From Bacteroidales bacterium (GTDB lineage: Bacteria; Bacteroidota; Bacteroidia; Bacteroidales; Muribaculaceae), in NCBI GenBank assembly GCA_900769345.1, contig CAAGGJ010000138.1:1-20576 (forward strand): a stretch of 20,576 bases of DNA, read 5' to 3'. Position numbers and translations under genes: made by a program. Of the stretch, positions 14,334 to 20,576 are shown piece after piece (positions within the stretch are counted from its first letter, which is position 1; every line of letters starts with the position of its first letter). The notes under the pieces are model-generated. The model was not told the DNA's origin and did not search any database. It was given only the letters and a program-made list of their open reading frames with translations.

Positions 14334-16694
14334 ATGGATGTAGACAAGAAATTAGACCTTCTGCTCGAGAAATCGGCAATGGAGAGCAAAGTGATAGAAT
14401 TCTTCAATGTGGAGAAGACCGTACCTTACAATTATAAGCAGATATCGGCAGCCATAGGCGCCGACAGTCCGTTGACACGCGCTCTGGTGGTGCAGATAAT
14501 AGAAGAACTCGCTATAGAAGGCGTGCTGAAGGAGACCACCCCCGGCAAGTTTAAGCTCGCCGACCGTAATGTGGTGTGCACGGGCACATTTGTGCGTCGC
14601 AGCAATGGAAAAAATGGCGTGGTGCTCGACTCGGGTGGCGGCGAAGTGATATTTGTGGCCGAGCGCAACTCCAAGCATGCGCTCAATGGCGACAAGGTGA
14701 AGATACACATTTGCGCCAAGCGACCCAACTGTGAAGCCGAGGCAGAGGTGCTCGAGATTCTCGAAGCCAAGGAGCAGGTGTTTATAGGCACTCTCAAAGT
14801 GGAGGACTATTATGGACTGCTTGTTACCGACAGCAAATTTCTGGCTACCGACATTTTTATCCCCAAGGAACTGCTTAAAGCCGGCAAGACCGGCGACAAG
14901 GCCGTGGTGAAGATAGTGGACTGGCCCGAAAGCGCTAATAGCCCTATGGGTGAAGTGGTGGACATACTGGGCGTGGCAGGTGATAATAATTCGGAGATGC
15001 ATGCCATCTTGGCTGAATTCGGATTGCCATACGTCTATCCTCAGGAGGTGGAAGCCGTTGCCGAGAAGATAGAACCCGGCATTACAGCCGAGGAGATAGC
15101 CAAGCGTCGTGATATGCGCGATGCGGTGACCTTCACCATCGACCCTCACGATGCCAAGGACTTTGACGATGCACTCTCGCTGGAACGATTGGGCGACGGA
15201 TTGTGGCGCGTGGGCATACACATAGCCGACGTTACCCACTATGTGCGCCCCAACTCGATAATCGAGACTGAGGCGGAAAATCGCGCTACATCGGTCTACC
15301 TCGTGGACCGCACCATACCTATGTTGCCCGAGCGTTTGTGCAACTTTATCTGCTCGCTTCGCCCCGACGAGGAGAAGCTCACCTATTCGGTGATAGTGGA
15401 GATGAACGACGATGCCGAAGTGCTTAAGTGCGACATCACCAAGGCTGTGATAAAGAGCAATCGCCGCTTCACCTACGAGGAAGCGCAGAAGATAATAGAG
15501 ACCGGCGAGGGCGACTTCAAGGACGAAGTGCTTACGCTCGACCGTCTCGCAAAGAAACTCCGAGCAGCTCGATTCGAACAAGGGTCGGTGGAATTTAACC
15601 GGTCGGAAGTGCGATTTGATATCGACCCAACCGGACGGCCCATCGATGTATACTTCAAGGAGTCGAAGGACGCCAACAAACTGGTGGAAGAGTTTATGCT
15701 GCTCGCCAATCGCAAGGTGGCAGAAGCCATAGGCATAGTGCCCAAGAAGCGTACGCCTAAGGCATTTGTCTATCGTGTGCACGAAGCACCCGACCCCGAG
15801 AAGATGAAGAACCTTGCCGACATAGCCATGCGATTCGGGCATAAGCTCAAGATTACGGGATCGATGTACGAAGTGAATCGTTCGCTCAACAAACTGTTGA
15901 GCGACATCAAGGGGCGTCCCGAGGAAGAGCTGATAGCCACACTTGCCATTCGCTCTATGGCAAAGGCAGTGTATAGCACAGTCAACGTGGGTCACTACGG
16001 ATTGGCATTTGAGCACTATACCCACTTCACATCGCCTATACGTCGCTATCCCGACATGATGGTGCATCGCTTGCTCGATCGCTATCTTGCCGGAGGCCGA
16101 AGCGTGAATGCCGACAAGCTCGAGGAAGAGTGTAAACACTCGAGCGCAATGGAGCAGTTGGCAGCCAATGCCGAGCGAGCATCGATAAAATATAAGCAAG
16201 TGGAATACTTGGGCGAGCGCTTGGGTGAAGTGTTTGCCGGCAAAATATCGGGTGTAACCGAATGGGGCTTGTATGTAGAGCTCGATGAGAACAAGTGCGA
16301 AGGCCTTGTGCCGATACGCGACCTTGCCGACGACTACTACGAACTTGATGAGAAGAACTATTGCTTGTTAGGACGCCGTCGCAACCGCCGATATACGCTC
16401 GGCGACAAGGTGACCGTGCAGATAGCCCGAGCCGACCTGCCAAATAAGTTGCTCGACTTTGCCCTTATCGACGAAGATCATCCGGTGGGCACCCATCGCA
16501 TCGATAAGGCGCCGATATTGATGTCGGAGTCGAAGATACAGCAGGCTGCCGATAAGGCAAAGAAGCGCCACGACCACAGCCAAGAGAAGAACCGTCGAGG
16601 CAAGAAAGGCAGCGGCACCTCTATGCGACGCAGTGCGCCCGCTCGAGGCAAGAAAAACGGGGGTAAAAAGCAGTCGAAGCAGCGCCGCCGCTAA
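14334..16694 (+). CDS. rnr: Ribonuclease R
   Basis: The 786-residue protein is a processive 3'-5' exoribonuclease of the RNB/RNase II family that degrades structured RNA. Order of domains: an N-terminal winged helix (about 10-75), cold-shock OB domains (about 80-230), then the RNB catalytic domain with DPHDAKDFDDALS at 270-282, where the Asp residues bind the catalytic metal. HYTHFTSPIRRYPD is the second RNB signature. An S1 domain starts near residue 631 (GEVFAGKISGVTEWGLYVEL), and a Lys/Arg-rich tail of about 50 residues closes the protein, as in RNase R and unlike RNase II. The length is normal. It begins after a TATTTTTG promoter box. No intrinsic terminator was seen between its stop and the nagB promoter. 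Confidence 0.95.
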   Translation: MDVDKKLDLLLEKSAMESKVIEFFNVEKTVPYNYKQISAAIGADSPLTRALVVQIIEELAIEGVLKETTPGKFKLADRNVVCTGTFVRRSNGKNGVVLDSGGGEVIFVAERNSKHALNGDKVKIHICAKRPNCEAEAEVLEILEAKEQVFIGTLKVEDYYGLLVTDSKFLATDIFIPKELLKAGKTGDKAVVKIVDWPESANSPMGEVVDILGVAGDNNSEMHAILAEFGLPYVYPQEVEAVAEKIEPGITAEEIAKRRDMRDAVTFTIDPHDAKDFDDALSLERLGDGLWRVGIHIADVTHYVRPNSIIETEAENRATSVYLVDRTIPMLPERLCNFICSLRPDEEKLTYSVIVEMNDDAEVLKCDITKAVIKSNRRFTYEEAQKIIETGEGDFKDEVLTLDRLAKKLRAARFEQGSVEFNRSEVRFDIDPTGRPIDVYFKESKDANKLVEEFMLLANRKVAEAIGIVPKKRTPKAFVYRVHEAPDPEKMKNLADIAMRFGHKLKITGSMYEVNRSLNKLLSDIKGRPEEELIATLAIRSMAKAVYSTVNVGHYGLAFEHYTHFTSPIRRYPDMMVHRLLDRYLAGGRSVNADKLEEECKHSSAMEQLAANAERASIKYKQVEYLGERLGEVFAGKISGVTEWGLYVELDENKCEGLVPIRDLADDYYELDEKNYCLLGRRRNRRYTLGDKVTVQIARADLPNKLLDFALIDEDHPVGTHRIDKAPILMSESKIQQAADKAKKRHDHSQEKNRRGKKGSGTSMRRSAPARGKKNGGKKQSKQRRR

Positions 16695-16755
16695 TCAAGA
16701 TGTGCAATAAAAAAATAAAATTGATAGAATACTATTATTTTGCGCATAAATTGAT

Positions 16756-16763
16756 TACCTTTG
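16756..16763 (+). promoter_or_regulatory. Bacteroidales -7 promoter box (TACCTTTG) for nagB
   Basis: TACCTTTG fits TAnnTTTG and lies 61 bases before the nagB ATG. A TTTTG at 16738-16742 is too close (13 bp) to be a normal -33 box. Confidence 0.6.
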
Positions 16764-16824
16764 TATAGACAGAAACACTCGATAAAAGAGCAATAAATAA
16801 AACCTAAAAAACAAATAATAAATT

Positions 16825-17637
16825 ATGAGATTAATCATTCAACCTGACTATGCCCGCGTATCGGAATGGGCTGCTTACTATGTAGCCTCGCGCATCAATG
16901 CGGCTAACCCAACACCGGAAAAACCTTTCGTTCTCGGCTGCCCTACAGGTAGCTCGCCACTTGGTATGTATAGAAAACTTATTGAGTTGAACAAAGCAGG
17001 AAAGGTGTCGTTTGCCAATGTTATCACATTCAATATGGATGAATACTGCAACTTGCCGGAAGAGCACCCCGAAAGCTACCATTCATTCATGTGGAACAAC
17101 TTCTTTAGCCACATCGACATCAAGAAGGAAAATGTGAATATCCTCAACGGTAATGCCGAAGACCTCGAAGCAGAATGTGCGAACTACGAAGCACGCATCG
17201 CTGCTGTGGGTGGTATCGATTTGTTTATGGGCGGTATTGGTCCTGATGGCCACATCGCTTTCAACGAACCGGGCTCTTCGCTCACTTCGCTCACTCGTCA
17301 GAAATCGTTGACTACCGATACTATTATCGCCAACTCTCGTTTCTTCGACAACGATGTTAACAAGGTGCCTAAGACTGCTCTTACCGTAGGTGTAGGTACA
17401 GTGATGAACGCAAAGAGCGTGATGATTATCTGCAACGGACACAACAAGGCTCGTGCACTTCAAGCAGGCGTGGAAGGTGCTGTAACTCAAATGTGGACTA
17501 TCAGCGCACTCCAGATGCATCGCAAGGCTATCATCATCGCTGATGAGGCTGCTACCGAAGAATTGAAGGTGGGCACTTATCGCTACTTCAAGGATATCGA
17601 AAAGGACAATCTCGATCCTGAATCGCTTCTCAAATAA
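16825..17637 (+). CDS. nagB: Glucosamine-6-phosphate deaminase NagB
   Basis: The 270-residue cytosolic enzyme converts glucosamine 6-phosphate to fructose 6-phosphate and ammonia, the exit of amino sugars into glycolysis. It aligns with E. coli NagB without gaps over the key region: phosphate loop GCPTGSSPLGMY, Asp72 in NMDEY, and Asp141, His143 and Glu148 in GPDGHIAFNEPGSS. The E. coli allosteric N-acetylglucosamine-6-phosphate site residues Ser151, Arg158, Lys160 and Tyr254 are also present, with Ser161 in place of Thr161, so allosteric control looks likely. No nagA is next to it. Its own promoter box and a strong terminator make it a single-gene unit. The 3' end faces the tyrosine kinase gene. 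Confidence 0.96.
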   Translation: MRLIIQPDYARVSEWAAYYVASRINAANPTPEKPFVLGCPTGSSPLGMYRKLIELNKAGKVSFANVITFNMDEYCNLPEEHPESYHSFMWNNFFSHIDIKKENVNILNGNAEDLEAECANYEARIAAVGGIDLFMGGIGPDGHIAFNEPGSSLTSLTRQKSLTTDTIIANSRFFDNDVNKVPKTALTVGVGTVMNAKSVMIICNGHNKARALQAGVEGAVTQMWTISALQMHRKAIIIADEAATEELKVGTYRYFKDIEKDNLDPESLLK

Positions 17638-17669
17638 TAGCAAGTTTTAATTGTTCATTATAGAAACGG

Positions 17670-17709
17670 GCTGTGCCGGATGGAATATTTCTCCGGTACA
17701 GCTTTTTTT
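17670..17709 (+). terminator. Rho-independent terminator after nagB
   Basis: An 11-bp stem, GCTGTGCCGGA with TCCGGTACAGC and one G-U pair, has an 11-nt loop and is followed by seven T's. Confidence 0.92.
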
Positions 17710-17752
17710 GTGGGCGTAGATGCGGATGAGAATATTTGAGACGTCCGTGACT

Positions 17753-17781
17753 AAAAAATCAAAGCTTCACCGGAGTGAAGC
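17753..17781 (-). terminator. Rho-independent terminator of the tyrosine kinase gene
   Basis: Read on the minus strand, GCTTCAC-TCCG-GTGAAGC is followed by TTTGATTTTTT. It lies 41 bases beyond the kinase stop codon and, with the nagB terminator, insulates the two convergent genes. Confidence 0.88.
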
Positions 17782-17821
17782 CTTGCGTATTGATAGAGTG
17801 TGTGATAACGACGAGTAGAGA

Positions 17822-20272
17822 TTAGCGACGGCGACGGCGACGGCGGAAGATGCCGCGCTTTTCTTCGTCTTCTTCGTTGCCATATCCATAGCCATATCCA
17901 TATCCATAACCGTATCCGTAACCATATCCATAACCATAACCGTAGCCATAACCATAGGCATAGCGTTTGGAGTCGGCCTTTACGTCGCCCACAAGGATGC
18001 ACAGGTTCTTTATCTTATTGCTGCGATACATCTTTTCGAGGTCGTCGAGGAAGTGCTTGTCGATCATGCCGTCGCGAATTACATATACTGTAAGGTCGGC
18101 GAAGCGGTTGATGAGCGAAGCATCAGCCACGAGCGAGTAGGGCACGGTGTCGAGCACAATGTAATCGTAGTGCTCACGGGCAAAATTGATGAGTTGCTCG
18201 GTGGTTTCGCGCATAAGCAAGCTGGTGGGGTTGGGCGGAATCACGCCGAGCGGCATCACGTCGAGGTTTTCGTGCATCACGCTGTGCACTATGAGAGAAT
18301 CGGGGTCGTCCGACTTGCCCGAAAGGTAAGCGCTAAGACCTAAAGTGGCTTCATCGATATTGAAATATTTGGAGAAAGTACCCTTACGGAGGTCGAAGTC
18401 GATGGCGAGCACCTTTTTGCCGTTGATGGCGCAAGTGAGAGCCAAGTTTGCGGCATTAAAACTCTTACCTTCGCCCGGCATGGTAGAAGTGAACTGAATC
18501 ACTTGACCCTTGTCGTCGGTAGGCTTAGGCAACACATAGTCGAGGTTGCCGCGAATGATGCGGAACGCCTCAGAGATGCGGTCGGTGCCGGTTTCGCTCA
18601 CGAGCACCTCGGAGTCGTCGCCTTTGCGACGGCGTTTGTTAGGAATTTCGCCAAGGATAGGAATTCCGCAGTTGTTTTCCACGTCGTAGCGGTTGTGTAT
18701 TGTGTTGTCGAGCGAGTAGAACCAGAAGATGAGGAATATAATCAAAGCCGGGATGGCAAATCCGGCAACTATACCCATCAATATGATGTTGTTCTCGATA
18801 GGCGAGATGAGCCAACCGCCGGTGGCAGGTTCCAGCACGCGAGCGTTAGGCTCGGTGATAGCCACTTGCAGGGCATTTTCTTCGCGTTTGTTAAGAAGGA
18901 AGAGGTAGAGTTGCTCCTTGATTTTCTGCTGGCGAGTGATGTCGTTGATTGCCTTTTCCTGAGTAGGCACGGTCGACATCATGTTGTTGGCGCTGCGTTC
19001 GGTAGCCACCACTTGGTTTTTCTTGATGCGAAGAGTGTTGATGTAATTGTCGACAGAATGCGTGAGCGACTGGCGCAAGGCAGCCACCTGCTTTTTGATA
19101 TCTACGAGAGCCGGGTTTTCGGCACCTGAAGTCGAAGCCAAGTGCTGATAGTTGAGGCAAGCGGTGTTGTAGCGCTCAATCATACCGTTGATGCTCGGGT
19201 CGTTGATTCCGGCATTGGCAGGGATGAGGTCGTAGCTGCCGGCAGAGTTGATATAATCCTTCACGTATCCCACAAGCGAGAGCTCCATATCCACATTAGC
19301 CAATTGGTCGGTAGAAGTGGTGCTTCGCTGAGTGTAGACCTGAGCGGCAGTTTCGATGGTGGGATAGCGATTGATTTGCTTTATGTGTTCGATTTGCGAA
19401 TCGATTCCGCCCAAGTCCTTCGAGAGGGCGTCGATACGGTCGACGATAAATGCCTCGGTGTTGCGAGCGGCGCGGTTTTTGTCGTCGATGGTAAACTGGT
19501 TGTAAGCCGCTACGAGAGCATTGAGCGCCGAGGTGGATAGTTGAGCATTGTTGGTGGTGAGAGTGAGGCGCAGCACATTGGCATCTTTTTGGTCCTTAAC
19601 GATGTTGAGACCGCCAATGAGCTGACGAGCGCGACTATTGACGGTGGTAACGTTAACGGTAAACACCTCGTTGATATAGCTGTCGTCGCTATTGGGATTT
19701 TTGTCTAATTTAATGGGACCGAAGTCGGTGTTGACTGTAGAGCCGAACTTGGCGCGTTTCCAGTGCCCGTTTTTGCTGCCGGCAAATCGGAAATCGGCTG
19801 TTTCGGCTCCGGTGGTTCTCACTTCGAGAGAGAATGGCGAGGTTACCTCCTTGAGAGGAGTCACCAATACCGGACATTCGTTATATATAGCCACATCGCG
19901 AAGATATTTGTGGTAGAAGTAGCTCACATTGAGGTTGAGCTTGCTTACCACTGCTTTCATAATGTCGACCGACTTGATGACATATATTTCGTTGGTCAGC
20001 GAACGGTAACGACGGCTCGATGAGAGGTCGGCAATCACATTTTCGCCACCGCCCGACTCTTTAAGGTCGGTCTTGATGAGCACAAGCGACGAAGCCGAAT
20101 AGAGTTGAGGGCGACTCTTGGCATAGAGAAATGCCAGGCAGCCGGTGATAATAACTGATAAGATGAACCAATACCAATTGCGAAGACAGGCAAATAGGTA
20201 ACTTTTGATTGATATACCGCCCGAAGATACTTCTTTTTCGTTGTTGGTTTTTTCTTCTGTTTGTTCACTCAT
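17822..20272 (-). CDS. Wzz/Wzc-type polysaccharide co-polymerase and tyrosine autokinase with Tyr-Gly repeat tail
   Basis: The 816-residue inner-membrane protein controls export and chain length of a capsule or exopolysaccharide. It has an N-terminal cytoplasmic stretch, a first membrane helix at about 32-51, a Wzz periplasmic domain with a long helical hairpin (about 55-490), a second helix at about 496-520, then a cytoplasmic BY-kinase domain: Walker A GEGKS (600-604), Walker A' AIDFDLRKG (Asp625/Asp627) and Walker B YIVLDTVP (Asp708). The tail is extreme: 13 Tyr-Gly dipeptides (773-798), then NEEDEE and seven Arg at the C-terminus. In this family the C-terminal Tyr cluster is autophosphorylated and a phosphatase reverses it. 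No wza, polymerase, phosphatase or glycosyltransferase is in the window. The gene seems monocistronic, with promoter box at 20413-20420 and terminator at 17753-17781. Confidence 0.93.
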   Translation of the reverse strand: MSEQTEEKTNNEKEVSSGGISIKSYLFACLRNWYWFILSVIITGCLAFLYAKSRPQLYSASSLVLIKTDLKESGGGENVIADLSSSRRYRSLTNEIYVIKSVDIMKAVVSKLNLNVSYFYHKYLRDVAIYNECPVLVTPLKEVTSPFSLEVRTTGAETADFRFAGSKNGHWKRAKFGSTVNTDFGPIKLDKNPNSDDSYINEVFTVNVTTVNSRARQLIGGLNIVKDQKDANVLRLTLTTNNAQLSTSALNALVAAYNQFTIDDKNRAARNTEAFIVDRIDALSKDLGGIDSQIEHIKQINRYPTIETAAQVYTQRSTTSTDQLANVDMELSLVGYVKDYINSAGSYDLIPANAGINDPSINGMIERYNTACLNYQHLASTSGAENPALVDIKKQVAALRQSLTHSVDNYINTLRIKKNQVVATERSANNMMSTVPTQEKAINDITRQQKIKEQLYLFLLNKREENALQVAITEPNARVLEPATGGWLISPIENNIILMGIVAGFAIPALIIFLIFWFYSLDNTIHNRYDVENNCGIPILGEIPNKRRRKGDDSEVLVSETGTDRISEAFRIIRGNLDYVLPKPTDDKGQVIQFTSTMPGEGKSFNAANLALTCAINGKKVLAIDFDLRKGTFSKYFNIDEATLGLSAYLSGKSDDPDSLIVHSVMHENLDVMPLGVIPPNPTSLLMRETTEQLINFAREHYDYIVLDTVPYSLVADASLINRFADLTVYVIRDGMIDKHFLDDLEKMYRSNKIKNLCILVGDVKADSKRYAYGYGYGYGYGYGYGYGYGYGYGYGYGNEEDEEKRGIFRRRRRRR
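17825..17845 (-). repeat. Hexamer repeat encoding the Arg7 C-terminus
   Basis: On the + strand GCGACG is repeated three and a half times. On the coding strand this alternates CGT and CGC and encodes seven arginines just before the stop. Confidence 0.9.
17879..17956 (-). repeat. 13 x 6-bp tandem repeat encoding (Tyr-Gly)13
   Basis: Coding-strand units are TAY-GGN (mostly TAT/TAC then GGT, GGA or GGC), 78 bases in all. The third positions vary between units, so the array is not freshly expanded, and protein-level selection for Tyr-Gly is likely. A Tyr-Ala unit precedes it, giving 14 tyrosines. Confidence 0.95.
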
Positions 20273-20351
20273 AGTGGAATGTAGTTTTTTTTGTATGACG
20301 GGTTAGTAAAAGTGTCTTTTTTTTAAAAAAGAAAGTGTTTACTCTCTTCAG

Positions 20352-20405
20352 ATAAGAGGCGTAAAGCCGCACCCGATGCCGGATGTGGTGCTACACCTAT
20401 CTTAT
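20352..20405 (-). other. Structured 5' leader of the tyrosine kinase mRNA
   Basis: On the minus strand, AUAAGA-GGUGUA (2-nt bulge) pairs with UACGCC-UCUUAU over 12 bp, with a U-G pair that exists only in this RNA orientation. An inner GCACC/GGUGC stem stacks on it. It starts a few bases after the inferred RNA start and ends about 80 bases before the ATG. The remaining leader (20273-20351) holds an A/T-run inverted sequence and no gene. Confidence 0.5.
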
Positions 20406-20412
20406 TAATCTA

Positions 20413-20420
20413 CAAAGATA
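20413..20420 (-). promoter_or_regulatory. Bacteroidales -7 promoter box (TATCTTTG) for the tyrosine kinase gene
   Basis: The minus strand reads TATCTTTGTA, fitting TAnnTTTG. It gives a leader of roughly 130-140 bases. The stretch 20421-20576 holds no recognisable gene, only a short inverted repeat (TTGAGC-GCG-GCTCAA, 20517-20531) without a T-run. Confidence 0.55.
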
Positions 20421-20576
20421 TGAAATATTTTGTCTTGCGAGGGCGATTTGTGTCCGATTTTTTCGATTCTTTATCCGATTTTTATGATATTTGCCAATAT
20501 TGTCCTAAATAATTTTTTGAGCGCGGCTCAACTTGCAGAGGCATCAGTCTTTGCAAAAAAATCATCAGTCGAATCC

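Noticed and set aside
14352..16199. Long reverse-strand open frame of 615 codons opposite RNase R, and similar ones opposite argG, argC and the acyl-CoA ligase
   Set aside because: They mirror strongly biased codon use of the real genes, have no family-like motifs, no promoter and no sensible starts.
17879..17956. CRISPR-like or satellite repeat
   Set aside because: Units are 6 bases, contiguous and in frame with the kinase gene; this is a protein-coding repeat, not an array with spacers.
20517..20531. Inverted repeat TTGAGC-GCG-GCTCAA near the right edge
   Set aside because: The T-run lies on the wrong side for a + strand terminator, and on the minus strand A's follow the stem; only 6-bp arms, no gene context visible.

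Overview
The window looks like chromosomal DNA from a gut-type Bacteroidales bacterium, plausibly Muribaculaceae or a relative. This is inference from four things seen in the sequence: seven TAnnTTTG-type -7 promoter boxes and almost no Shine-Dalgarno sequences; a secreted protein with a choice-of-anchor J domain, a BACON-like domain and a type IX sorting tail; an arginine cluster in a Bacteroidetes order with a GNAT acyltransferase before argG; and a Wzz/Wzc fusion tyrosine kinase. No rRNA, tRNA, CRISPR array, transposase or integrase was seen.

Layout, left to right. Positions 1-2187 hold the 3' part of a large secreted protein, closed by a strong terminator. Next is a membrane acyltransferase (2422-3456). 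Then comes an arginine block on the + strand: argR, a 207-base structured gap, a GNAT acyltransferase, argG, argC and argD, ending at a hairpin. A new promoter drives proC and a short ssb. A long-chain acyl-CoA ligase follows with its own promoter and tandem terminator hairpins, then a 61-residue Ala/Thr/Asp-rich lipoprotein with its own promoter and terminator. An AT-richer AlbA_2/ATPase-like regulator gene (12297-13958) sits in long non-coding flanks with inverted and direct repeats and looks like an accessory insertion. Housekeeping genes resume with RNase R and nagB on the + strand. Convergent to nagB, on the minus strand, is an 816-residue Wzz/Wzc tyrosine kinase with its own promoter, structured leader and terminator.

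The arginine genes form one pathway. The GNAT is a candidate for the first step (acylation of glutamate). ArgC and ArgD act on the acylated intermediates, ArgG makes argininosuccinate, and ProC makes proline from the same glutamate-semialdehyde branch. ArgR would be the regulator, but it lacks the Asp-Asp pair that binds arginine in E. coli ArgR, and the gap behind it can fold into two hairpins. Together these raise the possibility of a different control mode for this operon.

The most unusual items are the altered ArgR effector site with the structured gap, the Cys-rich tail of the GNAT, the 13-fold Tyr-Gly repeat and Arg7 tail of the tyrosine kinase, the short SSB without an acidic tip, the low-complexity lipoprotein, and the repeat-flanked AlbA_2 gene. 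I did not find a clear, wholly new multi-gene system.
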